A stretch of 64,000 nt of DNA from Clostridia bacterium (GTDB lineage: Bacteria; Bacillota; Clostridia; TANB77; CAG-465). The translations under genes were made by a program, and so were the position numbers. The notes beneath the pieces were generated by a model. The model searched no databases. It was not told the DNA's origin and saw nothing but the letters and a program-made list of their open reading frames with translations. The stretch spans positions 21,399 through 85,398 of the forward strand of contig CAAHEI010000008.1 of NCBI GenBank assembly GCA_900772475.1, written 5' to 3'. Below are positions 16,321 through 25,350 of this stretch, piece after piece (position 1 is the stretch's first letter; each line of letters starts with the position of its first letter).

Positions 16321-16358
16321 ATAGTATTAATCAAAAGGTTTGGTTAATGCTATTTTTT
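16321..16358 (+). terminator. Displaced original terminator of tRNA-Pro
   Basis: A 13-bp stem with two G-T pairs (16321-16333 with 16341-16353) and a T run, located 32 bp beyond attR, where the native terminator of the tRNA would have been before insertion. Confidence 0.75.
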
Positions 16359-16688
16359 GCTCTAAATTTGGTTTGAGTTCTTTAGTTGACTTTCTATTGA
16401 ATCCAATATACTTGACTTAATATATCTCTGCCAATTATAGCAATATTTAAATTTATTTCTATTTCTTACCATTCACTACAATTAGATATTACTGCAAGAG
16501 GTGCTACACACACTATATCTCATACCTTGTATTTCCACTTTCTTTTCATTCTCTTATCTGTTAACCTTTTTGCTTGATTTTTTAGATGCTTTAATTTTGA
16601 TATGCTTATTTTTTCAATTTTTGCATTTTTATTGATTTTATAAAACCTTTTTGATAAAATAAATTCATAAAATAGAAAGGATTTTGTT
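16359..16688. other. Gene-free stretch of about 330 bp
   Basis: No open frame or RNA structure that I can support, apart from upstream sequence for the NUDIX gene (AGAAAGGA ribosome-binding site at the end). The sequence is mixed AT-rich and may be decayed former coding DNA next to the insertion site. Confidence 0.5.
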
Positions 16689-17159
16689 ATGGAAGATATA
16701 TGTGTTATGTTAGATGGATATAAATTTAATTATAGAGTAGCTGCTATAATAAAAAAAGATTGTAAAATTTTGTTACATAAAAGTAAGAAAGATAATTTTT
16801 ATGCAATACCGGGTGGACGTGTAAAAGTTGGAGAATTATCTATTAAAACTTTAAAAAGAGAATTTATAGAAGAAATTGGAAAAGATATTAATGTTAAAGA
16901 TTTTACTGGATTAGTTGAAAACTTTTTTAAATATAACGGAAAAAAATATCATGAGATAATGTTTCTTTTTAATGTAGAATTTGTTGATAATGATTTATAT
17001 AATGTTGAAAAAATTACAGGATTAGAGGAAAACGGTAAAATAGAATTTATATGGAAAAATATTAATGAATTAAAAAAGCTAGATGTGAGACCTGTATTTT
17101 TAAAAGAAAAATTGTTAAAAACAGAGGAAATAGGTCATATTATAAACAACAAGTTATAA
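16689..17159 (+). CDS. NUDIX hydrolase
   Basis: Hydrolyses a nucleoside diphosphate linked to another moiety; the substrate cannot be read from the sequence. The NUDIX box is complete in pattern: GGRVKVGE followed by REFIEEIG, with the expected G, E, RE and EE positions. The length of 156 aa is typical. It is a single gene preceded by AGAAAGGA and unrelated in strand to the housekeeping block further on. Confidence 0.88.
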   Translation: MEDICVMLDGYKFNYRVAAIIKKDCKILLHKSKKDNFYAIPGGRVKVGELSIKTLKREFIEEIGKDINVKDFTGLVENFFKYNGKKYHEIMFLFNVEFVDNDLYNVEKITGLEENGKIEFIWKNINELKKLDVRPVFLKEKLLKTEEIGHIINNKL

Positions 17160-17437
17160 TAAAATATGTATTTTTATGTTTTTAATTAAATTGGAATTTT
17201 ATTATTCAAAACATACATTAATTATTTTTTGAAAATACACATAATTCAAAAACTTTAACTGTTATTTTACAATGTTCTATAGAATAAACATCAGTTTTAT
17301 ACATAGTTACTCCCATTAATGACATTTTGCAACAAATACCATTTTTGGATAATTTTTCTTAATTCTATATTTTCTTAGAAATTGATTATTTAAAAAAATG
17401 TTAAAGAAATAAAAAATATGTAAGGAGAGTGTATATT

Positions 17438-17893
17438 ATGAGAGCACCGTTTCAAGTTTTAGTTATACCATATAAAATAATAAATAACGAAATATTATAT
17501 GGAATTTTTTTAAGATCAGATATGAAAGTTTGGCAAGCAATATCTGGAGGTGGCGAAGATGATGAAACACCAATAGAAGCTGCAAAAAGAGAAGCAAATG
17601 AAGAAGCCGGTATTGATTATAGTGCTAATTATATTAAGCTGGATTGCACTTGTACTATACCAGTCGAATTTGTTACAGGAAAATTCACTTGGGGAAAAGA
17701 TGTATATGTTTTAAATGAATATACTTTTGGGGTAGATGTAACAGATAAAAACATTGTATTATCTGATGAGCATGACGATGTAAAATGGTTAACATATGAT
17801 GAAGCTAAAAAGGTTTTAGAATGGGATAGTAATACAAGTGCTTTGTGGGAATTAAACAAACGCCTGTTAAGAAAATTGGGAAAGGATCTTTAG
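17438..17893 (+). CDS. NUDIX hydrolase (dATP pyrophosphohydrolase-like)
   Basis: A 151-residue NUDIX protein with the box GGGEDDETPIEAAKREANEEAG. The opening RAPFQVLVIPYKI and the later EHDDVKWLTYDEAKKVL resemble dNTP-cleaning members such as NudB. I start it at the ATG at 17438, which follows an AAGGAG site, rather than the GTG at 17429. Two NUDIX genes in a row next to an insertion hotspot suggests an accessory island. Confidence 0.85.
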   Translation: MRAPFQVLVIPYKIINNEILYGIFLRSDMKVWQAISGGGEDDETPIEAAKREANEEAGIDYSANYIKLDCTCTIPVEFVTGKFTWGKDVYVLNEYTFGVDVTDKNIVLSDEHDDVKWLTYDEAKKVLEWDSNTSALWELNKRLLRKLGKDL

Positions 17894-17992
17894 CAACTAG
17901 TATGAGAAAAAAATATATATAGCAGAATCATCAACAAAATTTTAACATTTACACAAGAGTTACAATATAAAAATGTAGGTTTTCCTATAATA

Positions 17993-18180
17993 ATCAAGTA
18001 GGAACTAAGTGATTATTTCACTTAGTGTCCTCTCACACCACCACTGCATGCCGTCTGGCACAGGGCGGTTGGCTGATGCACTAATCATTTATTTGATTAG
18101 TGTTTTCTTTTGCAATTCCTTTAATGCACGATAGCTATCAATTTTAAATATTTTATTTCTATTAGTTATCCACCAATACA
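17993..18180 (-). mobile_element. Remnant of a group II intron (3' end: domains V and VI, decayed maturase tail)
   Basis: This GC-richer island reads on the minus strand as a group II intron 3' end. Domain V lies near 18037-18070, with a CTGTGCC/GGCA..CAG stem, a 4-base AGAC loop and a 2-base bulge. GTGTGAGAGG follows, then a stem (CACTAAGTGA with TCACTTAGT), and the end CCTACTTGATT, very like the CCTACTCGATT end of bacterial introns. Upstream, a short frame reads YWWITNRNKIFK..., stopping at TAA, which could be the last piece of the intron-encoded reverse transcriptase. Everything further 5' is missing. Confidence 0.6.
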
Positions 18181-18188
18181 TAATATTA

Positions 18189-18824
18189 TTACAAATTTAT
18201 ATATATTTCTTTACTTTTAGTAATGCTTGTCCTACTAATAGTGACACCTTCACCCATATTTGGATGATAGTGAGAATATATAACATCAATAGTAAACAAA
18301 AATGTAAGTATTACACATATTGGAACTAAAATGTAATTAGATAATTTATTAAATACTTTACTTAACTTAGGAGCAAGTAAATATACGACTGCACAGCCAC
18401 CAATTCCAAATACAATTGCTCCCTCTAAACATACTCTTCCATTTATATTTAAAAGATAGTTACTATAATCCCACCATCTTACCCCTTTAGTTACTTCTAA
18501 ATACCAACTAGTAATGTACTCAATAACTGTACAAAGTATAGTCATTGAAAAGAATGTTACAATAGGTTTGTTAAACATTTTTCTTAACAACAGCAAAATT
18601 AAAACGCCTCCACTTCCATATATTGGAAGCCATGGCCCTAATAATACACCTCTATTTACCAGTTTACCTGTTTGAACTAAAACTAAACAAACTTCCCAAA
18701 TCCAACCTATAAAAGAAAAAGCAAAAAAGAATAATATGTAATCTGTTATTTTATACAATCTTCCATACTCATTTTTAGGATTTGTAATTTTATCTCTAGT
18801 ATTTTTTATTTTTTCTTTAATCAT
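18189..18824 (-). CDS. Membrane protein of the putative ABC-transporter type IV (CmpB) family
   Basis: A 211-residue protein with about five membrane segments. The family signature is visible in the first one (FFAFSFIGWIWEVCLVL), then LVNRGVLLGPWLPIYGSGG and the WYLEVTKGVRWWDYS loop, which I associate with PF06541. The biochemical role of the family is not settled despite its transporter label. Its ATG at 18824 starts one base after the stop of the DUF975 gene, so the two form an operon. Confidence 0.78.
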   Translation of the reverse strand: MIKEKIKNTRDKITNPKNEYGRLYKITDYILFFFAFSFIGWIWEVCLVLVQTGKLVNRGVLLGPWLPIYGSGGVLILLLLRKMFNKPIVTFFSMTILCTVIEYITSWYLEVTKGVRWWDYSNYLLNINGRVCLEGAIVFGIGGCAVVYLLAPKLSKVFNKLSNYILVPICVILTFLFTIDVIYSHYHPNMGEGVTISRTSITKSKEIYINL

Positions 18825-18825
18825 A

Positions 18826-19710
18826 TTAAAATTCCACCTCTTCTCCTTTTGAAGAAATATTTAGTTCACCTTCTTTTATAATACCTTTTTTTGATGCTTC
18901 ATTTTTTAATGTGGTGTACAACCTTGCAAAACTTGCTGAATCATAAGCATTTACAAAAAATATACCCGCAATTCCAAAAGTAACTAAAGAAAGTAGATTC
19001 CAAAGTATAAATGATAATATAAATACAAAAGTTTTCCATTTTTGTCCTTCCATCATTTTTTTACTTATTTCAAATACTCTGTTTCTTTTTAAATTAGGAT
19101 TATCTGCTATAATATATGGAACCATATAATATTCAAAGTATTTTATAATTCCTGGAATTATAAATAAAAGCCCCCACACGAAAGTAGACAATCCTTTACA
19201 AAACATTATATAAACAATATTAAAATATCCCTTTTCCTTAAATACGCTTAATATTTCTAGAATATTTATCTTTTTTGTTTGATTTTTTATAAAAAACCTC
19301 TTTGAACCAACAGATAAAGGTAAAGAGATAAAAATTCCAAATAAAACTGTAATAATTGCAGCAAACCAAAATAGGCCACCTGTAAATATTTTTAAAAGCC
19401 AATTAAAATTATCTGTAAACATAGATAATGTGTCTGCTATTATCTTTTGAGAGTTGTTCAATTGTTCACTTAAAGATTCTTTATATTCAGTTATATCTAA
19501 ATTTTTTAAAACATCTCCATCTTTTTGTGATATCACCTTTCTAATTATAGTATAATTATCTACATTATCAGATGTTTGATGAATTAGTTGAACAGAATCA
19601 GTGTATTGTATTCCAAAAAAAGCCAGTATAAAGCAAATTCCTATAGCCGCCCAATAATTTCTTCTTATATCTCCTTTTGCCTGCTTTTTTAATTCCTTCC
19701 TAGTCCACAT
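18826..19710 (-). CDS. DUF975-family integral membrane protein
   Basis: A 294-residue protein. The opening MWTRKELKKQAKGDIRRNYW is the typical DUF975 start (basic amphipathic helix before the first membrane segment). Several membrane segments follow, and the GMNR-like middle (NLKRNRVFEISKKMMEGQKWKTF) fits the family. A long outside loop lies between the first two segments (about residues 35-100). The function is unknown. It is cotranscribed with the CmpB-family gene. Confidence 0.8.
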   Translation of the reverse strand: MWTRKELKKQAKGDIRRNYWAAIGICFILAFFGIQYTDSVQLIHQTSDNVDNYTIIRKVISQKDGDVLKNLDITEYKESLSEQLNNSQKIIADTLSMFTDNFNWLLKIFTGGLFWFAAIITVLFGIFISLPLSVGSKRFFIKNQTKKINILEILSVFKEKGYFNIVYIMFCKGLSTFVWGLLFIIPGIIKYFEYYMVPYIIADNPNLKRNRVFEISKKMMEGQKWKTFVFILSFILWNLLSLVTFGIAGIFFVNAYDSASFARLYTTLKNEASKKGIIKEGELNISSKGEEVEF

Positions 19711-19914
19711 ATATACATCCCTCCATAATTTTATAAATATTCTCTAATTTTGATAATTATATCATACCAATTTACTATAATCAATTAAAATTTTTTTATA
19801 TTTTTTTTATTTTTGTTAATAATAACACTTGTAGAGTATATTTAAACATTTCTTGATTGTTTAATTATGCATTTTTTTGTTATATCATATAGATATGAAT
19901 TTAAGGGTGATTTA

Positions 19915-20241
19915 ATGAAAAAAAATGAAGCAGGAATAATAGATCAAAAAGCATTTGGAAAGAAAATAAGAGATGCTAGAAAATCAATGAAACTTACTCA
20001 ATTTGAACTAGCAGAAAAAATTAATGTTTCTCAAAATTTTCTTGGAGATATAGAAAGAGGTTTAAAACTACCAAGCGTTCCAAAATTAATTGTACTTTCA
20101 AATGTGTTAAATCTAAGCTTAGATAGTATGTTTGCAGCTTCACTAATTACTCCAATAGAAGAACCTAAAGAAATATATTACACTGACAAACAACGACTTG
20201 TTATAAAAAAAATAGTTGAAATGATTAATGATAATTTTTAA
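19915..20241 (+). CDS. XRE-family transcriptional regulator
   Basis: A 108-residue protein with one N-terminal helix-turn-helix (IRDARKSMKLTQFELAEKINVSQNFLGDIERG) and a short C-terminal part. I place the start at the ATG at 19915, eight bases after an AAGGGTG site; an upstream ATG at 19867 lacks one. It is divergent from the DUF975 operon, which it may regulate, and its stop codon is the first base of the next terminator stem. Confidence 0.82.
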   Translation: MKKNEAGIIDQKAFGKKIRDARKSMKLTQFELAEKINVSQNFLGDIERGLKLPSVPKLIVLSNVLNLSLDSMFAASLITPIEEPKEIYYTDKQRLVIKKIVEMINDNF

Positions 20242-20270
20242 TCCCAGACTTTAAATCAGTCTGGGATTTT
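20241..20270. terminator. Bidirectional terminator shared by XRE gene and tatD
   Basis: Ten-bp stem (20241-20250 with 20258-20267), 7-base loop and T run. The stop codons of both convergent genes lie at or inside the hairpin. Confidence 0.88.
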
Positions 20271-21029
20271 ATAAAATTTTTTTGCATTATTATATACATC
20301 TTCAACAATTATATTTTCATCTATACCTCTATATTCAGCAAGTTTTTTACAAATATATTTAAGGTTTGTCGAATCATTTACACTTCCCCTTAAAGGAACC
20401 GGTGATAAATATGGTGAATCAGTTTCTACAACAATTTGTTCTAAAGGTATCTTTTTTAAGTAATTTCCAAAGCTAGCCGCTCTTCTATATGTTATATTTC
20501 CACCAAATGCAACAGTATATCCCCTCTCCAACACTAATCTTACTAAGTCATCTGTTGGATTAAAACAATGCAATAACACTCCGTATTCTGCTTTTTTTTC
20601 ATTCTTTAAAATTTTATAAGTATCTAAAGACGCATCTCTTGTATGAACAAGTATAGGTAGTTTCAATGTATTTGCAAGTTCTATTTGTTCTATAAAACAA
20701 TTTGCCTGTTCAATTTTATCCTCTTTACCAAGATGATAGTCAAGTCCTATTTCCCCTATTGCAACAATTTTTTCATTATCTTCATTCTTGTACATATCAT
20801 ATAAATCTTGAACTTTATCTTCTTTAGCATTATATGGATGTATACCAATAGCTGAATATATATATTCATGTGTATTTGCAAGCTTTATGCACTCTAATGA
20901 TTCTATTACACTTGCTCCTACATTTATTATATATTCTACATTTTCAGTTTTACATTTATTTAAAATTTCTTCTCTATTTTTATCAAATGCTTTATCGTTA
21001 TAATGTGCATGCGTATCAAAATATTTCAT
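20256..21029 (-). CDS. tatD: TatD-family metal-dependent hydrolase
   Basis: A TIM-barrel metal-dependent nuclease of the amidohydrolase superfamily (3'-5' DNase/RNase in studied members). Metal ligands are visible: DTHAHYND at the start, the Glu in GEIGLDYH, HTRDA, HCF and ETDSPYLSP. At 257 residues it is full length. It is last of a leftward run after walK, with a 13-bp gap, and its stop codon is inside the terminator hairpin. Confidence 0.93.
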   Translation of the reverse strand: MKYFDTHAHYNDKAFDKNREEILNKCKTENVEYIINVGASVIESLECIKLANTHEYIYSAIGIHPYNAKEDKVQDLYDMYKNEDNEKIVAIGEIGLDYHLGKEDKIEQANCFIEQIELANTLKLPILVHTRDASLDTYKILKNEKKAEYGVLLHCFNPTDDLVRLVLERGYTVAFGGNITYRRAASFGNYLKKIPLEQIVVETDSPYLSPVPLRGSVNDSTNLKYICKKLAEYRGIDENIIVEDVYNNAKKFYKIPD

Positions 21030-21042
21030 TTTAAAGTCCCCT

Positions 21043-22434
21043 TTATTTTTTGGTATCTATTTTTGTTGGCAGCGTAACTATTACCTCTGTTCCTTTATTA
21101 ACTTCACTACGTATATCAATAGTTCCATTGTTTCCTTCTATCATCTCTTTTACAATAGAAAGTCCAAGCCCAGTTCCTCCAGCTTTTCTACTTCTTGCTT
21201 TATCAACTCTATAAAATCTCTCAAATATTCTATCTAAATCTTTTGACGGTATACCAATTCCATTATCTACAACCTTAAAATATGCATTAGAATTTACAAC
21301 TCCCACATAAACTGTAATGTTTCCACCATCAGGTGTATATTTTATACTATTGCTTATAATATTTATTATTACACGTTCTATTGCATCTCTATCTGCATAT
21401 ACTTGAGCTGAATTATTATTTACAATACAATTTAACTTATGTCCTTTTTGGTCTGCTTGAATCTTCATCTTCTCACAAACATTAATAGCCAATTCATCAA
21501 GTGAAAACATCATCTTTTTCCAACTTACCTTTTTATAATCAAATCTTGATAATTGAAGTAAATCAGAAACAAGTCTTCCCATTCTATTTGCTTCTTGATT
21601 AATAACTTTTGAAAACTTTTGTACTTCACTATATGTAAGATCACCATTCATCATAGTTTCTGAATATCCTTTAATAGAAGTAAGAGGTGTTTTTAATTCA
21701 TGAGAAACATTAGAAACAAATTCTTTTCTAAGATTATCCAGTTTTACATTTTCTGTTATATTTCTTACCATTATTATAACACCCATGGGTGTTAGGTTAT
21801 CACTAAAAAATGGAACAAAAACAATATTTAATGAATTTCCTCCAACCGTAGTTTTTGCTTCTATTGTTTTATAATTTGGCAGATACATTACCTTATCAAA
21901 ATCTAGATTTATTTTAAGTCTTTTTACAATCTTTTCAAATGTATCATCTGTAGAACTTAAATCAAGAAGTCTCATTGCAGATTTATTTATATGTATAACT
22001 TGCCTTGAAATATTAAATGCAACAACACCGTCAGCCATGTGTTCAAGTATTATTTCTGTTTTACTTTGCTGGCCTGTAAGGTCAAAACTGTTCTTTTTTA
22101 TTATTTGAAACATGTCCATATATGCATCAATAAAATCTCTAATTTCTTTAAGCTTTGCATATTCATCTAAATGGCGTGGCTCATTTATCTTTCCATCTGC
22201 AACCAGTCTCATACTTTTTTCTATTTTTTTTAATGGAAGAGTTATCAGTTTAATTACAATACTGTTTAAAATTATAGTTATAAGTATAAAGGCTAATAAT
22301 AAAAGAAAATTCTTAATAGAAAATAAATTATTTGTATCAATAACTTTTCCACATAAAAGTATAGTAGTTATATATACTATAACTACCAATACTGCATTTA
22401 TAATTTTGATGTTTAAATTTATAGAACCTTTCAT
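21043..22434 (-). CDS. walK: Sensor histidine kinase, WalK/PhoR type
   Basis: Membrane sensor kinase partner of the regulator just upstream. Two membrane segments (about residues 11-30 and 42-65) are joined by only about a dozen outside residues, so there is no large extracellular sensor as in Bacillus WalK. A HAMP linker, a PAS domain (about 125-230), HisKA with phospho-acceptor His245 in VSHELKTP, and a full ATPase domain (N, G1 DNGIGIP, G2 GGTGLGLS) follow. The WalK label rests on the close WalR match of its partner. Confidence 0.85.
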   Translation of the reverse strand: MKGSINLNIKIINAVLVVIVYITTILLCGKVIDTNNLFSIKNFLLLLAFILITIILNSIVIKLITLPLKKIEKSMRLVADGKINEPRHLDEYAKLKEIRDFIDAYMDMFQIIKKNSFDLTGQQSKTEIILEHMADGVVAFNISRQVIHINKSAMRLLDLSSTDDTFEKIVKRLKINLDFDKVMYLPNYKTIEAKTTVGGNSLNIVFVPFFSDNLTPMGVIIMVRNITENVKLDNLRKEFVSNVSHELKTPLTSIKGYSETMMNGDLTYSEVQKFSKVINQEANRMGRLVSDLLQLSRFDYKKVSWKKMMFSLDELAINVCEKMKIQADQKGHKLNCIVNNNSAQVYADRDAIERVIINIISNSIKYTPDGGNITVYVGVVNSNAYFKVVDNGIGIPSKDLDRIFERFYRVDKARSRKAGGTGLGLSIVKEMIEGNNGTIDIRSEVNKGTEVIVTLPTKIDTKK

Positions 22435-22493
22435 AAAACATCTCCCAAAACTTTTTTCTTTTATTAATATAAGTTTATTATTTACACAAAATT

Positions 22494-23195
22494 TTAATTA
22501 GAAACGTAATATCCCATTCCTCTTTTTGTTAAAACATACTGAGGATCAGCCGTACTTTTCTCTATTTTTTCCCTTAATCTTCTTACAGTTACATCAACTG
22601 TTCTGGCATCACCATAAAAATCATATCCCCATACTCCTCTTAAAATTTGCTCCCTTGTAAATACCTGATTTGGTGCTGAAGAAAGCATTTTTAAAAGTTC
22701 AAACTCTTTTATAGTAAGATCAATTGTTTTATCTCCAATAATTGCAATATATCTTTCTGGGTCAATTATCATATCCTTTATTTTTATTTTATTCTTAGAT
22801 GATTTTTTATTTTCCTCATCTCCAGGCAAAACATGTTTTCTTAAATTTGCTTTTATTCTTGCAATTACTTCTCTTATACTAAATGGTTTAGTCATATAGT
22901 CATCAGCACCTAATTCTAAACCTATTATTTTATCAACAACTTCTTCTTTTGCAGTAAGCATTATAATTGGACAAGTTAAATGTTTCCTAATTTCTTTACA
23001 AACATTAAACCCATCTACTTTTGGCAACATAAGATCTAATAAAATAAGGTCTGGTTTTACAGATAAAGCCATATTTATTGCTTCTTCACCATCATATGCA
23101 ACTGCTGTTGTAAATCCCTCTTTTTCTAAATTAAATTTTAATATATCTACTATTGGTCTTTCATCATCAACAATCAAAATCCTTTTATCATTCAT
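22494..23195 (-). CDS. walR: Response regulator, WalR-like (OmpR family)
   Basis: Receiver domain with Asp54 as phospho-acceptor (LILLDLMLP), followed by an OmpR-type winged helix whose recognition region (GDARTVDVTVRRLREKIE) and C-terminus (YVLTKRGMGYYV) look like WalR/YycF. In Firmicutes WalRK controls cell-wall turnover genes. I start at the ATG at 23195, which has a GAGGTG site at the right distance; the GTG at 23204 overlaps that site. The kinase gene follows 59 bp later. Confidence 0.88.
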   Translation of the reverse strand: MNDKRILIVDDERPIVDILKFNLEKEGFTTAVAYDGEEAINMALSVKPDLILLDLMLPKVDGFNVCKEIRKHLTCPIIMLTAKEEVVDKIIGLELGADDYMTKPFSIREVIARIKANLRKHVLPGDEENKKSSKNKIKIKDMIIDPERYIAIIGDKTIDLTIKEFELLKMLSSAPNQVFTREQILRGVWGYDFYGDARTVDVTVRRLREKIEKSTADPQYVLTKRGMGYYVSN

Positions 23196-23449
23196 ATATT
23201 TCACCTCATATTAAATACCTAAATTATTATATCATGTAGAAAAAAATATTTCTACATTTTAATGAAATATTTTTAATTTTTTTGTCATTTTTTTGTAACG
23301 TTGTAACATTTCTGTTATATGCGTGAAAAATGATATATAATATATTTTAATATTTTATTTAATTAAACTATTTTCATTTATATACTTTAAATATAATCTT
23401 ATGTACAATAAAAAAGTTTACTCTAACAATATTAACAACAAACTTTTAA

Positions 23450-24220
23450 TTAGTATATATATTTTACCTCATTTTCTTCCTGTTTGCATAAATTATTAAA
23501 ATTATTAACGAATCTATTATCTTTTTTAGTAAGAACAAGATCAATTTTTAAACTTTCTAAATCATATCCTAAATTTTTAATTTTTTTTGTTAAATTACTT
23601 ATAATCCCTTTACTTCCATCAACTACTTTTAAATTAGGTACAATTCTTTGTATATTTTCTTTAAAAATTGGAAAATGTGTACAACCAAGAACAATATGGC
23701 TATATTCACTTAATTTATATGAACAAAGTTTTTCCTTTAAGTATTCATCAACTATATTACCTCTAACATTTTCTTCAGCAAATTCAACTAATTTATCTAA
23801 AGGTAACAAATCAACTTTATCTGTTATATGCAAATTTGTTATTAAATTTTTTAATTTTTCCTCTTTTAAAGTTATAGTAGTTGCAGCTACTATAATTTTT
23901 TTATTTTTTTCATCATCTACAGCCACCTTTACTGCAGGTTCTGTGCCTATAAAACATATATTTGAATACATTTTTCTTAAATCTTTTATACAAAGAGCAG
24001 TTGCAGTATTACATGCAATAACAATTATTTTGCATTCATTGTTTACAAGATATTCTATATTTTCAAATATATATTTTTTAACTTTACTTTTATCTTTTAT
24101 TCCATATGGAGTATTTTTATTATCTGCCAAATACAAAAAATGTCCATGTATTTTTTGACTTAAAGCTTCATTTAAAACTGTTATACCTCCAAGTCCTGAA
24201 TCAAAAAAACCAATTTTCAT
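23450..24220 (-). CDS. murI: Glutamate racemase
   Basis: Interconverts L- and D-glutamate, supplying D-Glu for peptidoglycan. Signatures are clear: FFDSGLGGITVL at the N-terminus, first catalytic cysteine in ACNTATA, second in LGCTHFPIF. The length of 256 aa is normal. It is transcribed alone; about 250 bp of promoter region separate it from walR and about 100 bp from recR. Confidence 0.95.
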   Translation of the reverse strand: MKIGFFDSGLGGITVLNEALSQKIHGHFLYLADNKNTPYGIKDKSKVKKYIFENIEYLVNNECKIIVIACNTATALCIKDLRKMYSNICFIGTEPAVKVAVDDEKNKKIIVAATTITLKEEKLKNLITNLHITDKVDLLPLDKLVEFAEENVRGNIVDEYLKEKLCSYKLSEYSHIVLGCTHFPIFKENIQRIVPNLKVVDGSKGIISNLTKKIKNLGYDLESLKIDLVLTKKDNRFVNNFNNLCKQEENEVKYIY

Positions 24221-24324
24221 AAAATATTACTCTCCTGTATATTAATTTTTTTTTAGTAAATAATATTATTATAACTATGTTCATAGTTTAAATATATTTA
24301 CTATCTTTAGTTTACTCTATATAC

Positions 24325-24355
24325 AAAAAAGGTGGTTAAAATTGCCACCTTTTTT
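24325..24355. terminator. Terminator downstream of recR
   Basis: AAAAAAGGTGG pairs exactly with CCACCTTTTTT around a 9-base loop; it works in either direction and lies 9 bp after the recR stop codon. Confidence 0.88.
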
Positions 24356-24363
24356 ATATATTT

Positions 24364-24957
24364 TTACATTTGTGTTCTACCCTCTAATGCTTTAATTAAG
24401 GTTATTTCATCTGTATATTCAAGATCCCCTCCTACAGGTATTCCGTGTGCAATTCTAGTAACTTTTATACCAAGTGGTTTAATCAATCTTGATATATACA
24501 TTGCTGTTGCCTCTCCTTCAACTGTGGGATTTGTTGCAAGAATTACCTCTTTTATACTATCATCCTTTAATCTTTCTAGAAGTTCTTTTATTTTTATATC
24601 TCCTGCAGATATATTATTCATAGGTGATATGGATCCATGGAGTACATGATATTTTCCTTTATATTCATGGGTTTTTTCCATTGCTATAACATCTTTTACA
24701 TTTTCAACAACACAAATTGTTGATTCATCTCTTTTAGCATTTGAACAAATATCGCAAGGATCATTTTCTGTTAAATTATAACAAACTGAACAAAATTTTA
24801 CATTCTTTTTTGCATTAACCAAAGTTTCAGAAAATTCCTTAGCAACTTTTTCATCAGACTCTAATATATAAAAAGCTAATCTTACCGCTGTTTTATGCCC
24901 AATACCAGGTAATTTTTCAAATTGATTTATTAATTTATTAACTGTTTCTGAATACAT
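24364..24957 (-). CDS. recR: Recombination protein RecR
   Basis: Works with RecO and RecF to load RecA at gaps. It has the helix-hairpin-helix (LINQFEKLPGIGHKTAVRLAF), a four-cysteine zinc motif (CSVCYNLTENDPCDIC) and a Toprim domain (TICVVENVKDVIAMEK; GEATAMYI). The full length is 197 aa. The dnaX-ybaB-recR order is the classic Firmicutes operon; it begins 9 bp after ybaB. Confidence 0.97.
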   Translation of the reverse strand: MYSETVNKLINQFEKLPGIGHKTAVRLAFYILESDEKVAKEFSETLVNAKKNVKFCSVCYNLTENDPCDICSNAKRDESTICVVENVKDVIAMEKTHEYKGKYHVLHGSISPMNNISAGDIKIKELLERLKDDSIKEVILATNPTVEGEATAMYISRLIKPLGIKVTRIAHGIPVGGDLEYTDEITLIKALEGRTQM

Positions 24958-24966
24958 ATATTTACC

Positions 24967-25296
24967 TTAGAATAGTCCTGGTATGTTTAAAGAACCTAGT
25001 TCAGATTGCATCATTGAGTCTGCTTTGTTCAAAGCTTCATTTACAGCTGTAAGAACTAAATCTTGTAACATTTCTACATCTTCTGGATCTACTACTTCTT
25101 TTTTTATAACAATCTCTTTTATTTTTTTATCTCCTGTTGCTCTTACCACAACAGCTCCACCGCCCGCAGATGTTTCTATCTCCTTTTTAGCAACTTCTTC
25201 TTGCTTTTCTTGCATATCCTTTTGCATTTTTTGTGCTTGTTTAATCATATTTTGCATATTTCCCATTCCCCCTGGGAAACCTCCAAATTTTGCCAT
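24967..25296 (-). CDS. YbaB/EbfC nucleoid-associated protein
   Basis: Small DNA-binding protein of the YbaB/EbfC family, encoded between dnaX and recR as in most bacteria. The N-terminal glycine- and methionine-rich segment (MGNMQNMIKQAQKMQKDMQ) and VVVRATGDKKIKEIVI are typical. I use the ATG at 25296; the TTG at 25302 lies within the ribosome-binding region. Confidence 0.94.
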   Translation of the reverse strand: MAKFGGFPGGMGNMQNMIKQAQKMQKDMQEKQEEVAKKEIETSAGGGAVVVRATGDKKIKEIVIKKEVVDPEDVEMLQDLVLTAVNEALNKADSMMQSELGSLNIPGLF

Positions 25297-25350
25297 TATC
25301 AATCATCCTTTCTTTAACTTCATACATTATAATATATTAATTTTACTTTT

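Noticed and set aside
23484..24158. 224-codon plus-strand frame opposite murI
   Set aside because: Antisense shadow caused by AT-rich codon use; murI on the other strand has clear motifs.
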